Shown: piece by piece, positions 53,186-62,653 of the stretch | How positions within the stretch are numbered: position 1 is the stretch's first letter | How the letters are laid out: each line of letters begins with the position of its first letter | DNA from: DATMFV01 sp035555975 | GTDB taxonomy: Bacteria; Verrucomicrobiota; Verrucomicrobiia; Chthoniobacterales; Chthoniobacteraceae | Assembly (NCBI GenBank): GCA_035555975.1 | Contig: DATMFV010000093.1 | Location: 1 to 64,000, forward strand | DNA length: 64,000 bases | Direction of reading: 5' to 3' | Made by a program: the position numbers and the translations under genes | The notes under the pieces: generated by a model | Database searches by the model: none | What the model was told of the DNA's origin: nothing | What the model saw: the letters and a program-made list of their open reading frames with translations, nothing else

Positions 53186-54185
53186 GCGCGCCCCACGGGA
53201 AGAGCGGTGCGGGAAGCAGGCCGGTCAGCCGTTCGAAGTTTTCGTACGCGATTTTGGAAAGGGCCTCCTGCGGGAGGCGGAGTTGCCGTACCCAGCGCAC
53301 ATGACCCAGGAAGTGCTTGCGCACCAGTTCGCTGCCCGCGTTCTCACGGTTGAGGACCACGTCGCTGCCAAAAAGAATCCGGTCCTGGAACGCGAGCACG
53401 AACTCCCGCCACCGGCGGATGTCGGCTTCGTACATCACGTCATCCTCCGCCACGAAGCAGCCGATGGAGGTATCGGTATAAAGATTGGGGTGCTCAAGGA
53501 ACAGTTCGCCGAGCCGCTCCGGGCCGATATGCAACTGGTGCGCCCCGATGAACCGGGTCCCGCGGTGTGCGGCGACGATTTTCAGGAAACGCTCCAGCAG
53601 ATCCCGGTTGGTGAAGGTCACCCCCCGTTTCCAGCCGGCCTGCCAGTAGGCGTCCGGCCCGCCGCCGGTGTACGGGGCTGCGGAACGCCGCTGGGTGACG
53701 TGCCAGAGGACCGGCATCCCGAGCCGCCCGGCTGCGGCGTAGACCCGGTGCCACTCCGGGGTGTCGATCGCCGAGAGCGGGAAATCCCCGGACATCAACG
53801 TTGCGTTGTGCAGTTTGAGGCCGAGCGCGCCTCTGCTTTTGCACGTTTCGAGATGGGCCAGGTCGGGCGAATCCCACGGCAGGCGGCAATACCATAAAAA
53901 CCGGTCATCCGCCGCCGATGCCGCAGCGAACGCCGCCGCCTGCCCGATCGTCCCATCGACGGCGACGTGCCGCCGGAGCCGGCTGGCCCAGAGCGGCCCG
54001 TGCCAGGTCGCCACGGTGGCGAGCACCCCCGGCGCGTCGGTCTCCCGCAGGTGGGTATGGCTGTCGATCCAATAGCGGACGGAAGGGTGCATATGAAAGC
54101 CCCAACCGGCGGAGAAGCCGTCGTCGAGGGTTTCGCGCTGCGCGACATCGGGTGCGTGAGGGTAAAGCATTTCGGATGGAGTCAT
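53175..54185 (-). CDS. Amidohydrolase-2-like TIM-barrel protein (cassette C)
   Basis: 336 residues. 'RYWIDSHTHLRETD' (HxH metal motif), 'GALGLKLHNATLMSG', 'LGMPVLWHVTQRR', 'GTRFIGAHQLHIGP' and 'DRILFGSDVVLN' are the ordered metal and active-site positions of the amidohydrolase-2 family. Substrate unknown, perhaps a lactone or decarboxylation substrate from sugar catabolism. The start overlaps the oxidoreductase stop (ATGA). Last gene of cassette C. Confidence 0.8.
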   Translation of the reverse strand: MTPSEMLYPHAPDVAQRETLDDGFSAGWGFHMHPSVRYWIDSHTHLRETDAPGVLATVATWHGPLWASRLRRHVAVDGTIGQAAAFAAASAADDRFLWYCRLPWDSPDLAHLETCKSRGALGLKLHNATLMSGDFPLSAIDTPEWHRVYAAAGRLGMPVLWHVTQRRSAAPYTGGGPDAYWQAGWKRGVTFTNRDLLERFLKIVAAHRGTRFIGAHQLHIGPERLGELFLEHPNLYTDTSIGCFVAEDDVMYEADIRRWREFVLAFQDRILFGSDVVLNRENAGSELVRKHFLGHVRWVRQLRLPQEALSKIAYENFERLTGLLPAPLFPWGALRP

Positions 54186-55444
54186 CTGGAAAGCAGAGAT
54201 TGGACATCGATCTCGGCTCCGCCACGGGCGATGCTCCGGTTCGCCGCGAGGCCGACCAGCACGGCCTGCACCGCTTCGTCGAGCGTGGCCATGGCGGAAG
54301 GGCGCGGGGCGTCCCAGTCGAGGTCAAAGAAGTCGGCTCGCAGGCGGCGATCGCTACCCCCGTGCCCGTCGGCTTCCGGAGGCGGAAGGGAAAGCGTTTC
54401 GAGCCGGTTGCCGACGCGGTCAAAGAGCATCAGGCGGCCGAAGTCGGTAGAGACCGCCTTCACCCACGGCTCGCTCTCCGGCCCGCAGGGCAGGGGCGTC
54501 AGCGTTTCGTGCTCGATCCTGCCCCGCGTCCCCTGAACAACGGTGGAATTTCCCTCGCAGGTGGCATAGGCGCAAAGGGTATAGGTGACGCGCACCCCGT
54601 TGTCGTACGTATAGCAAACCGAGGCGTAATCCTCCGCGTCCACGGACGGGTCGAAAACGCAGCCGTCGCGGAGGTAGCCATCCTCCCGCTCGGCGTTGAA
54701 ATACAGCTCGCGCCGGTAGGCGTCGGCTTGGAGGTCGACATGAAATTCGCACTCCGGCGCGTGTTGGCAACCGTGGCAGCGGAGCCCCCGGAACGGGCCC
54801 GCCTTCCCATAGAAATAGACGCCCCCGACTGCGCGGAGCTTCTGCGGGAGACCGCCCGCCAGCCAGTTGATCACGTCAAAGTGGTGGCTCGCCTTGTGAA
54901 TGAGCAGACCGCCGCTCTTCGCCTTCTCTTTGTGCCAGCGCCGGAAGTAGTCGGCCCCGTGGCGACGGTCGAGATTCAGCCGGAACTCGATATGCTGCAC
55001 CTCGCCGATGCAGCCGCTTTGCACCACTTCCCTGATGCGATGGCGCGCCGGGTTGTAGCGTGCGTTGTGAGTGACAAAACAGGCCCCCTGCGACTGCCGG
55101 GCCGCCTCCCGGATGGCGTGGATCTGTTCCAGGGAAATGCAGAGCGGCTTCTCCGCATAGACCCGGAGCCCCTTTTCGAGCGAGCGGATGACGATTCCCG
55201 CATGGGTATCGTCGCGGCTGGCGACGATGATGCCATCGGGCCGGACTTCCCCGATCATCCGGTCGAAATCGGTATAGGCCGGAAGATCGCTACCCGTCAA
55301 CCGGTTGGCAGCCGCCATCCTCAACGGATTGATGTCGTACCATGCGACCAGCCTCGCCCGGGGGTGGGCACCGTTGAGCATCGGGCGCGCAAACATCTCC
55401 AGACCGCGCGCCCCGGTTCCGGCCAAAACATAACGTTTCATCAT
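54182..55444 (-). CDS. Gfo/Idh/MocA-family oxidoreductase (cassette C)
   Basis: 420 residues. Rossmann part 'KRYVLAGTGARGLEMFARPM', then 'PDGIIVASRDDTHA' and catalytic 'GLRVYAEKPLCISLEQ' (EKP). The second domain has 'HKASHHFDVINWLAGG' with the catalytic His. A Cys cluster CHGCQHAPEC (C-x2-C-x5-C) in the second domain may bind a metal; similar clusters occur in some Gfo/Idh members. It oxidises or epimerises a sugar derivative. Starts four bases after the DUF4838 gene. Confidence 0.87.
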   Translation of the reverse strand: MMKRYVLAGTGARGLEMFARPMLNGAHPRARLVAWYDINPLRMAAANRLTGSDLPAYTDFDRMIGEVRPDGIIVASRDDTHAGIVIRSLEKGLRVYAEKPLCISLEQIHAIREAARQSQGACFVTHNARYNPARHRIREVVQSGCIGEVQHIEFRLNLDRRHGADYFRRWHKEKAKSGGLLIHKASHHFDVINWLAGGLPQKLRAVGGVYFYGKAGPFRGLRCHGCQHAPECEFHVDLQADAYRRELYFNAEREDGYLRDGCVFDPSVDAEDYASVCYTYDNGVRVTYTLCAYATCEGNSTVVQGTRGRIEHETLTPLPCGPESEPWVKAVSTDFGRLMLFDRVGNRLETLSLPPPEADGHGGSDRRLRADFFDLDWDAPRPSAMATLDEAVQAVLVGLAANRSIARGGAEIDVQSLLSR

Positions 55445-55448
55445 TTTT

Positions 55449-57464
55449 TTAATCCAGATCGCGGTTCCACGTCGGGTCCATGACGGGCGGCGGCGTGGAA
55501 TCCATGGAACGGGACGCGCCCGGGACGTTCAGAAATTTTTCGGCCACGGGCCCAAGATAATCTTCCATCTTTCTTAACCGGACATGGTTGCGCAGCCGGG
55601 CAACATCAAAGGCAAAAGGGGGCGCGGTCTCCAATAGCTGCTCGCGCGAGGCGATCAACGTTTGCGCCCGGCCCAGCGCCGCCCTGTCGCCGCCGTGGCT
55701 CTCGCGGACTTTCCGCATCGCCTGCATGATCTCCAGTTGCAGCCGGGTGAAATCAAGCCCGGTGCGGACAAAGGCGACCCGTTCGCGGTAAACGCCTGAA
55801 GGGTTCCCGGTTTTCTTCACGGCTTGATCCAGAAAAGCCTCTGCCTCGTCCAGCAATGCGGGCGAAAAGGTTTCGGGGAAGACGGCTGTGGAACTATAGC
55901 GGATGCCGCCGGATGGAAAAAACCCTTCCCACGACATGAAATCGCGAACCGCCCGGCTCATCACGCCGAAATAAGCCGCCACTTCCTTTGCAGCCGGGCC
56001 AAAGGCGCGCCGGTAGTAATCTTCCATGATCTTTGCGCCATCCGCCATCGGGTCGTATGCCAGTTGCGCCATGAGATAGTTCTGGGGTCCGGCTGTCGCC
56101 CAGTTGAAAAAGAGGGTATCGACATAAAGGCCGATGCAGTGGTTTTGCGCGAGGAAGCGGAAATCCCCGGCCGTCTCCTCGAGCACAATGTTTGGCAACC
56201 CCCAGACACCGCCGGTGTACCAGAAAAGGTTGGGACGATACATCATCAGCCGCGCCTGGGCGGCCCATTGGCTCCACTGTTCTTTTTCAAACGCATTTCT
56301 CTCCGGTCCGACCAATGGGAAAGCGCCGACATAGCCGACGATAATGTTATCCTCCAGCACCTGCCGGACCGGCGGGGTGCGGTAGCGTGAATAGGCAAGG
56401 GCGCCGACATAGACTTCGCGATCGGGCGCGAGCGCTTTAAGCCCCCTCCCCAGGCCGTTCCAGAAGCGGACCATCCGGTCGGTCAGCATGACGTAAGGGT
56501 AGGGCTTGCCTCCCCAGACGTATTCGCTGGGCGGTCCGTCAGGGGCGTCCCACGCCTTGCACGCTTCACAGAGGCACCAGCCCCCGCTGTCGTTGGGGGT
56601 GGCGCTGATGGAGAAGAGCGCCCCGTCGTCCCGGAGAGCCTGCGAGGCCTCCTCCAGCCAGAGCCGGGTCACCATCGGGTTGGAGTCGCATAGCTTAACG
56701 GTTTGCGGAGAGCCTTCGGGGGTGCGGGTTCCCGGGGCCCACAGGGCGAAGATGTCCGGGTGCGCCTCGTGGTAGCGTTCCCACCATGAGGCGAAGCCAT
56801 GGCCGACGTGGAGTTCCAGCGAACCGCGACCGCGTTGCAGCACTTCCAGCCAGCGCCGGTTCTCCTCCCGGCCGGTCATCACCTTCGGGAAGTTGCTGAA
56901 CTCGCGCTGGCGGAAAACCGGGTGAAACCGGTCGTCAAAGAAGGGTAGCGAAATCGTCTTCCGCACCGGCACGTCCTGCCCGAGCGCCCCCGGCCAGAAC
57001 CAGCGGACGCCGAGGTATTTCTGCAAAAAGGTATAAACCGCGTGGGAGGTCCCGAACTCCGTCTCCCTGCCGTTGACGATCCGGTCGCGGCCGATGATGG
57101 CGAGATGGCGGCCATTGGCTGCGAGGTGGATTTCCTCCGGCTTGGTCAGTTCAAAGGAACGGTCGGGGAACCTTTCGGCCAGCCGGGGTTGGTAGCCGAC
57201 CCAGATCGCCGAATCCGGGACCGGATCGGGCGTGCCGGTGATCAGTTCCGGGCGGCGGCCGCTCATGATGCCGATCAGTTCACACAGATGCCCGGCAGCC
57301 GCTCTGGCAGAAGGGGTGGCCTCAGGGGAAAGGATGACCGGGATACACCCGCCCTCTTCGCTGACGAGGGTCAATACCCCCTCCTCCGGGGCTTTCCGGC
57401 AGCCGGAGAGCATCAGGGCCAGAAGCGCCATGAAGAGCGTCTGAAACAAGCGGTTGGCAGGCAT
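55449..57464 (-). CDS. DUF4838-type lipoprotein, glucuronidase-like architecture (cassette C)
   Basis: 671 residues. Lipoprotein signal ending in 'LALMLSGC', so it is probably anchored by lipid. N-terminal alpha-glucuronidase-like domain ('VILSPEATPSARAAAGHLCE', 'GTSHAVYTFLQKYLGVRWFW'), then a DUF4838 barrel with 'NDSGGWCLCEACKAWDAPDG' (its typical C-x-C-x2-C) and 'VYVGALAYSRYRTPP'. Family members are found with polysaccharide-degradation genes. Substrate not determined. Confidence 0.82.
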   Translation of the reverse strand: MPANRLFQTLFMALLALMLSGCRKAPEEGVLTLVSEEGGCIPVILSPEATPSARAAAGHLCELIGIMSGRRPELITGTPDPVPDSAIWVGYQPRLAERFPDRSFELTKPEEIHLAANGRHLAIIGRDRIVNGRETEFGTSHAVYTFLQKYLGVRWFWPGALGQDVPVRKTISLPFFDDRFHPVFRQREFSNFPKVMTGREENRRWLEVLQRGRGSLELHVGHGFASWWERYHEAHPDIFALWAPGTRTPEGSPQTVKLCDSNPMVTRLWLEEASQALRDDGALFSISATPNDSGGWCLCEACKAWDAPDGPPSEYVWGGKPYPYVMLTDRMVRFWNGLGRGLKALAPDREVYVGALAYSRYRTPPVRQVLEDNIIVGYVGAFPLVGPERNAFEKEQWSQWAAQARLMMYRPNLFWYTGGVWGLPNIVLEETAGDFRFLAQNHCIGLYVDTLFFNWATAGPQNYLMAQLAYDPMADGAKIMEDYYRRAFGPAAKEVAAYFGVMSRAVRDFMSWEGFFPSGGIRYSSTAVFPETFSPALLDEAEAFLDQAVKKTGNPSGVYRERVAFVRTGLDFTRLQLEIMQAMRKVRESHGGDRAALGRAQTLIASREQLLETAPPFAFDVARLRNHVRLRKMEDYLGPVAEKFLNVPGASRSMDSTPPPVMDPTWNRDLD

Positions 57465-57512
57465 GTCAAAAAGGGTCGGGGAAACGAGAGGCGACCGGTT
57501 CCCCGGGTTGCA

Positions 57513-58274
57513 TTACGGTTGGATGAAGTCGCGCTGGAAGCGGGTTTCCACATGGCCGTCCAGAAAGAGAAAGTTGCAGTGGCTGGCGGGGTCGGGCGGA
57601 TGCTCGGAACTGTGGTACCAGTTGGTGTTTTTGACGCTGCCCGGCAGTTCTCCGAGCAGGGCAAACCGCCCCGGAAAAGGGACGACGGCGGTTTTCCATG
57701 GCAACAGGCGGATGCCGTTCCGTTCGCTATAGTAGCCAAGAGGGTAGCTTCTTCCAAAGGAGGCGGTCTCGGAAGGAAGCTCGTTGCGGTGGGGGTAGGG
57801 AATCCCCGGCCTGGAGTTTGAATTGTGCACCACGGTGGTGAAAAACTTGCTGTTGGCCAGGTAGCTTTCGCTCTTGCCCCGTTCCGCTGCGGGGCAGACG
57901 CCCACGCGGGCGAGCCGCGCCCTGCTTCCGGCGGGGCTCAAGCCGAGATAAGGCCAGATGTGATAGAAAAGACCGTTCAACCCTGCCGGGTGGTCGGGCT
58001 GATCGCGATAGACGGCAAAAAAACTCTGGGAAGTCATCGGCCCCGGAAGAGTGTTGGCGTGGTCTGCCGCGTAGAGGTGAATGCCGATTCCCACCTCGCG
58101 CAGCCGGGTCGCACAGCTCGAGGCATCGACTTTTCGCACGATCCCTTTTGCCCCAAGGGCGAGAAGCGCCGCCAGAACGACCGCCATCACCAGCGCCAGC
58201 AGCACTTCCAACATGGTATAGCCATGTCGTGGCAGTCGGTCGGTTATCAGGGGTGGGTCGGCAGGGAGGTGCAT
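57513..58274 (-). CDS. Prepilin-like protein (cassette C)
   Basis: 253 residues. Prepilin signal G|YTMLEVLLALVMAVVLAALLAL with Glu at +5, 'CATRLREVGIGIHLYAADH', and the C-terminal 'HCNFLFLDGHVETRFQRDF'. The DGHVE end is conserved, but no His stands nine residues before DG: the nearest are six and thirteen residues before it. It starts nine bases after the PEP-CTERM gene and ends 48 before the DUF4838 gene. Confidence 0.83.
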   Translation of the reverse strand: MHLPADPPLITDRLPRHGYTMLEVLLALVMAVVLAALLALGAKGIVRKVDASSCATRLREVGIGIHLYAADHANTLPGPMTSQSFFAVYRDQPDHPAGLNGLFYHIWPYLGLSPAGSRARLARVGVCPAAERGKSESYLANSKFFTTVVHNSNSRPGIPYPHRNELPSETASFGRSYPLGYYSERNGIRLLPWKTAVVPFPGRFALLGELPGSVKNTNWYHSSEHPPDPASHCNFLFLDGHVETRFQRDFIQP

Positions 58275-58283
58275 CAGGCCGTT

Positions 58284-59813
58284 TCATCGTGGGTTGATCC
58301 TTCGTCCGGACCGGCGCAGGCGGCACCAGCAAAGAAGCATCAGACCGCCGGCCAGCGCAAGGGGAACCATCCCCGGTTCGGGAATGACGGTGAGGCGGAT
58401 TCCCGCCGGGTCGAGCGAGAGCGTGGCGCTCAAACCGTTGATCTCTCCCGTGATTTCCGGCCCGAGGCCGCCGATGATGTCGCCGTCCACGAGGCTGATC
58501 AAGGTATAGCTACCTGCTCCGAAACCGGCGAGGGCGTTGAAGTCAAAGTCACCGAACTCCAGCGAGGAGCCGATCACCAGATCGCCGCTGGTCAGGAGGA
58601 GCTGGCTGTAGCTGGTTCCCGGCCCGGAGTCGCTGCCGAGGTCGATCCGCAACCATCCCGTCCGGGCGGATGCCGCCGAGAGGTCGAGCACGGAGCCTTC
58701 TCCCAACGCATAGGTGGTGCGCCCTGCCGCCCCAAAGGTTCCCGCGATCAGCTTGCCGCCCTCCGCCACGACAACGTGATCTCCGGCGAGGGTCGAGATC
58801 GTCCCGGTGCCGCCCAGACTGCCCCCGGCGGCGACCAGGATGGCGGTCGTGCCATCTTCGTCGGTATCTCCGAAGCTGCTGGTGTGGGTCGCGATGTAGA
58901 GGCGGCCTTCGTCCACGGTGGTGGTCCGTTGCAGGTTTTCCAGATTGCCGGCCAGTGTCAGGTCCGCCGTTCCGGATTTGGTCAGTTGAAGAAAGGCGCT
59001 CCCGGTGCCTCCCGAAGGATGGACCGTCCCGATGATCGCCCCCGAATAGCTGCCATCGACCGATTGGTGGATGGCGAGCGTGTGAACCGGGTACGTACTG
59101 ATCGCGCCGGCGGTATTGGCGCGAAGGGTTCCACCGGTGCCGGAGAGGTTTTGCATCTCAAACGCCAGGCCGGGGACGCCAATGTTGCCGAGGTTGAGCG
59201 TGCCGCCGTTGAGCGTCACGTTCCCGAGGCGGGTGGAGGCCTTCAGGAACAGATCGCCGCCGGTCAGGTTCAGGTGGCTGTTCGCGGAAAGCCGGTCGGC
59301 AGCGTTGAGGTTCAAGACCCCGCCGGTGACGGCGATCGTCCCCGCATGCGCTCCGAAGTTCCCGACGGTTCCACCCAGATTCAGGTTGCCACGGGTCAAG
59401 GTGAAGTCTCCCGAGAGGGTGATCCCGTCGCCGATGGTCAGGTTTCCCAGGGGGGAGCCCGACGAGTGGCTCCCCGCGTCGACCGTTCCGCCGCCGAGGG
59501 TCATGGTGACCGGGGTGGACGGGGATGAACTTTTCTGCAAGGTCGTCGTGCCGGTCGAACGCCTCAGAAGGCTTTCGAGCGCGACGTTCTGCGTCACTTC
59601 GATCGTCACCGTTCCCCCGGCGGCTACGAAAGCGGTGTTTCCGTCGATCCAGGCGGAGGTGTAGGGGCCGCTCTCCGAGGCTCCCCACGCATTCTCCCCG
59701 AACCAGCCAGCCGCAGCCGGGTTATGATAAAAAGTGCCCGCCCGCGATTCCCCTGCCGGGGCGAGGCCGAACACGATACCGAGGAGCGCAATGCCGAGTT
59801 TCTCTATCTTCAT
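58284..59813 (-). CDS. PEP-CTERM protein with autotransporter-like repeats (cassette C)
   Basis: 509 residues. Signal peptide (LGIALLGIVFGLAPAGESRAG), then a long Gly/Thr/Asn-rich beta-helix-like region with passenger-type repeats ('GNLTIGDGITLSGDFTLTRG', 'GNVTLNGGTLNLGNIG', 'ATHTSSFGDT', 'GTGTISTLAG'). The C-terminus is VIPEPGMVP, a hydrophobic helix and CRLRRSGRRINPR, an exosortase PEP-CTERM signal. First gene of cassette C, divergent from the AraC regulator. Confidence 0.86.
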   Translation of the reverse strand: MKIEKLGIALLGIVFGLAPAGESRAGTFYHNPAAAGWFGENAWGASESGPYTSAWIDGNTAFVAAGGTVTIEVTQNVALESLLRRSTGTTTLQKSSSPSTPVTMTLGGGTVDAGSHSSGSPLGNLTIGDGITLSGDFTLTRGNLNLGGTVGNFGAHAGTIAVTGGVLNLNAADRLSANSHLNLTGGDLFLKASTRLGNVTLNGGTLNLGNIGVPGLAFEMQNLSGTGGTLRANTAGAISTYPVHTLAIHQSVDGSYSGAIIGTVHPSGGTGSAFLQLTKSGTADLTLAGNLENLQRTTTVDEGRLYIATHTSSFGDTDEDGTTAILVAAGGSLGGTGTISTLAGDHVVVAEGGKLIAGTFGAAGRTTYALGEGSVLDLSAASARTGWLRIDLGSDSGPGTSYSQLLLTSGDLVIGSSLEFGDFDFNALAGFGAGSYTLISLVDGDIIGGLGPEITGEINGLSATLSLDPAGIRLTVIPEPGMVPLALAGGLMLLCWCRLRRSGRRINPR

Positions 59814-60032
59814 TGGGGGGTGGGCAGGGGTTGAATGAAACAGGGGCGGTGGGTAAAGCAGGGGCCCATTTCAGGGGCGATCTTCCCGCAAACCGTAGTT
59901 GTTTTCCGCCTTCCTGAAAATGAAGGATTGTTTCATTCGTTTTGCACTGATGTACCTTTCTACCGTGAAGCATTGACGGGAGAGGGGATCACACGTTAAA
60001 GCAATGTTGCCTGCCTGAGCTTTCCCAAGCCG

Positions 60033-60863
60033 ATGGATGCCGACCAATACCGCCCCGCCATCAATCACTTTGGCTTCAGCAAAGCCTCCGCCGGCTGGCG
60101 GCTGCCCTCGACGCGGACGCGGACGTGGGAGGATCTCGTCCTTTGGTTCATGGTGGAAGGGAAGGGGCGCGCGGAGACGCCCGAAGGCCCCTACCCGCTG
60201 GAACCGGGCACCTGCCTCCTGATGCGCGGCGGCGAGGATTACGCGCTCTGCAACATTCCCGGCCATTGCATCCTCGGTTACTTCGCCCATTTTCACTACC
60301 TCGATGGCGACGGAGAGGTGGTCCCGCACCAGAGTCTCGGCGAGCCGCCCCGTCTATGGCGTTGTTTTCCGGTATTGAACCCGATGGCCGACTTTCTTCA
60401 TCGTTCATGGACCGCCTACCACAGCATACCGCGCCAACCCGGGCGCGCCAATCGCTGGTTCGAAGCAGCGCTCATGGAAGTGGCCGATTTTGACCGCTCC
60501 TTCCGCTCCCAGGGGAGTTCGCTGGAGGACGCGCAGTCGAACTGGATTCGCCAGGTGGCTCACCGGATCGAGTCCAACCCGCAGGAGAGCTTTTCCATCC
60601 GTCAACTGGCGGCGGAAGGCGGCTACAGCCGGACGTACTTCTACCGGCTTTTTCGCAAGTGCCTCGGAATTTCGCCCCAGCAGTTTGCCATTGACTCACG
60701 GATGCGGCACGCCCGCTCGCTGCTGGTCGGCAGCAACTATACGATCGCGGAAATCAGCGCCCTTTGCGGCTATTCCGACATCTATTTCTTCAGCCGCCAC
60801 TTCAAACAGCATCACCAGACCACGCCCTCGGCCTTCCGGCAAAAGGGAGGGCGTGCTTCCTAG
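60033..60863 (+). CDS. AraC-family transcriptional regulator (cassette C)
   Basis: 276 residues. Sensor cupin ('LVLWFMVEGKGRAETPEGPY', 'LEPGTCLLMRGGEDYAL') and a C-terminal AraC domain ('FSIRQLAAEGGYSRTYFYRL', 'TIAEISALCGYSDIYFFSRH' followed by 'FKQHHQTTPSAFR'). Divergent from the cassette C operon with a 219-base intergenic region. It takes the place of the GntR/LacI-type regulators of cassettes A and B. Its 3' end overlaps the FMN reductase gene by four bases. Confidence 0.88.
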   Translation: MDADQYRPAINHFGFSKASAGWRLPSTRTRTWEDLVLWFMVEGKGRAETPEGPYPLEPGTCLLMRGGEDYALCNIPGHCILGYFAHFHYLDGDGEVVPHQSLGEPPRLWRCFPVLNPMADFLHRSWTAYHSIPRQPGRANRWFEAALMEVADFDRSFRSQGSSLEDAQSNWIRQVAHRIESNPQESFSIRQLAAEGGYSRTYFYRLFRKCLGISPQQFAIDSRMRHARSLLVGSNYTIAEISALCGYSDIYFFSRHFKQHHQTTPSAFRQKGGRAS

Positions 60864-61450
60864 CGTACGGCCAGTTTGCGCGTCAGCTCCACGAACTGCC
60901 TGGCGAGGCCTTCAACGCTCTGCTGTTTCGAGGCGTCGGTCAGCGCACCGTCGAGGTTGAAGGCGTCGGAAGCATCGGGGATGCTGACCTGCTTGGGCAG
61001 AACCACGACGCCGATATTGCTCAGAATGGAGCGGACGTGGACCAGGCCGCGTATCCCTCCCAATCCGCCGGGAGAAGCCGACAGGAGCGCCGCGGTCTTG
61101 CCGGAAAAGGCGACCAGCGCCGGTTCATGGGGCGCTTCGGTGCGCGAAACCCAATCGATGGTGTTCTTGAACAAGGGGGTGAAGGAGCTGTTGTACTCCG
61201 GCGAGGCGAGGAGAAAACCGTCGTGCTCCACGAAAAGTTTCTTCAACGCCTTGGCGGTTTCAGGCAGGCCGTGGGCGCTTTCGTCGTCTTCATTGAAGAT
61301 CGGCATCGGGTAGTCGTTGAGTTCGACGAGCGTTACGACAGCCCCCGCAACACGAACCGCTTCGGCGGCGACCCGCACCAGCCGTTTGTTGTAGGAACCG
61401 GTGCGAAGACTGGCGGCGAAGGCAAGAATCCGGGGTGTGTGTTCAGACAT
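60860..61450 (-). CDS. NADPH-dependent FMN reductase family protein
   Basis: 196 residues with the flavodoxin-like fold: 'RILAFAASLRTGSYNKRLVR' (phosphate-binding loop), 'LLASPEYNSSFTPLFKNTID' followed by 'WVSR', and 'KTAALLSASPGGLGGIRGLV'. It reduces FMN or quinones with NAD(P)H. Convergent with the AraC gene; no clear pathway link. Confidence 0.9.
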   Translation of the reverse strand: MSEHTPRILAFAASLRTGSYNKRLVRVAAEAVRVAGAVVTLVELNDYPMPIFNEDDESAHGLPETAKALKKLFVEHDGFLLASPEYNSSFTPLFKNTIDWVSRTEAPHEPALVAFSGKTAALLSASPGGLGGIRGLVHVRSILSNIGVVVLPKQVSIPDASDAFNLDGALTDASKQQSVEGLARQFVELTRKLAVR

Positions 61451-61594
61451 ACTGAAAGGAATCTTTATCAGCAGCGAACCGGTTCGTCGATTGGCAAAAC
61501 CGAAGAGGATGGAATATGAAAGGAACGCCCCACCCGAAGATCGGCATTTTCCGTTGCAGGAGCCGGGAAAAGATCCCTATGCTGTTGATCTGTC

Positions 61595-62071
61595 ATGACT
61601 CCCCAACCCTTTCAGCCAACCGTTGTCGACGGGCTGCCAAGCCCTTACGAGGCCCTCCGCGGCCTAATTTACTTTCCACGGATGATTGCGAAAATCCGGC
61701 TGCATGCCGCAGGCCGTCTCCCGGAAACTTATCACGCCAACCTGGGGGAGGGGTTCGACGGGCGGTGCGTCCGCTTTCTCGGCGTTGAATACGAGACACT
61801 CAAGGCGGAGACCTTGAAGAGCGAAGCTTCCGATGAGTCGTTGCTGGAGTGGTGTTTCCGAAGCGGACGTCGCCCGAACGAAGAGGAGATCATGATCTGG
61901 AGCGAGTTTCTGATGAAGCGCGGCTGGAGGGATGCGTCGCGCAAGGTGCTTCGGCGGCGGCTCCGCGATGCGGGCCTGCCGGAGGAAGGGGGGTCGATCG
62001 AAACCATGTTCGATTTTATCGACCTCGACGAAGGCCGACCGCTCCGCCAGCCGGGTGCTGATCCGCTTTAA
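61595..62071 (+). CDS. DUF5069 domain protein
   Basis: 158 residues. 'GLIYFPRMIAKIRLHAAGRL' followed by 'PETYHANLGEGFDGRCVRFL' and 'YETLKAETLKSEASDESLLE' followed by 'WCFRSGRRPNEEEIMIWSEF' are typical of DUF5069, a family common in Verrucomicrobia and of unknown function. No signal peptide. It stands alone, followed by the block 3 repeat array. Confidence 0.82.
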   Translation: MTPQPFQPTVVDGLPSPYEALRGLIYFPRMIAKIRLHAAGRLPETYHANLGEGFDGRCVRFLGVEYETLKAETLKSEASDESLLEWCFRSGRRPNEEEIMIWSEFLMKRGWRDASRKVLRRRLRDAGLPEEGGSIETMFDFIDLDEGRPLRQPGADPL

Positions 62072-62653
62072 GCCTTTCCGGCATCGGTGAATGGGGAGGT
62101 TCCGGGGAATCGCGGCCCTTCAGGTCGCATGATTTTGCGGGATGGCCGGCCCCGGGGCGATGCCCGGAAGGATGGCCGGGGATTGAGCAACAGCGACACT
62201 CCCTGCGGTTACCTTCACTTCCCCTCGACCCCGAACGCGATCGCAGAGCAGGGAGCGTCTTGTTTCTGCGACCCCTTTTTAGGGTCGCTTCCTTCCGCAG
62301 GGCGACTTTCCGGGGGGTGGCGTGCTTCCCGCGCTTACCCCCGGCTGCCTTGGCTGGCAACCCTTCGGGTTGCTTGAGATGCCGGTCTCCCCGCTCCTTT
62401 TCCACGTTTGATTCAACTTTGTTTCCCGTCCCTGCGGAGACCCAAAAGACCAAACTCAAGAGGATGCCATCAGCATCCTTGGTGCGTCTGAAGAAATTCA
62501 CTTCGAGTCGGCATTTCCCGCCGGTGCCAACTCCCCCCGTTGCCGGATTTCCCCCTTCGCCCCTTCAACGAACAAAACCCCGTCCCTTACGAGAAGGGAC
62601 GGGGTCTTGTTTAACTTTCAGTCAGCTCTTGGCTGATAACGGATCGGGATTCC
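62072..62653. repeat. Intergenic region with hairpin array block 3
   Basis: These 582 bases contain no credible gene. Hairpins include GCGACCC (62268-62274) with GGGTCGC (62282-62288), CCGGGGGGT (62310-62318) with ACCCCCGG (62337-62344), and GCAACCC-TTC-GGGTTGC (62357-62373), the same layout as blocks 1 and 2. A diverged copy of the two-hairpin repeat starts near 62105. A terminator lies at 62570-62605. Confidence 0.75.
62570..62605 (-). terminator. Rho-independent terminator of the autotransporter gene
   Basis: A perfect 12-bp stem, ACCCCGTCCCTT (62577-62588) with AAGGGACGGGGT (62594-62605), and a five-base loop. On the minus strand it is followed by TTTTGTT. It lies 48 bases beyond the autotransporter stop and may work in both directions. 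Confidence 0.9.
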
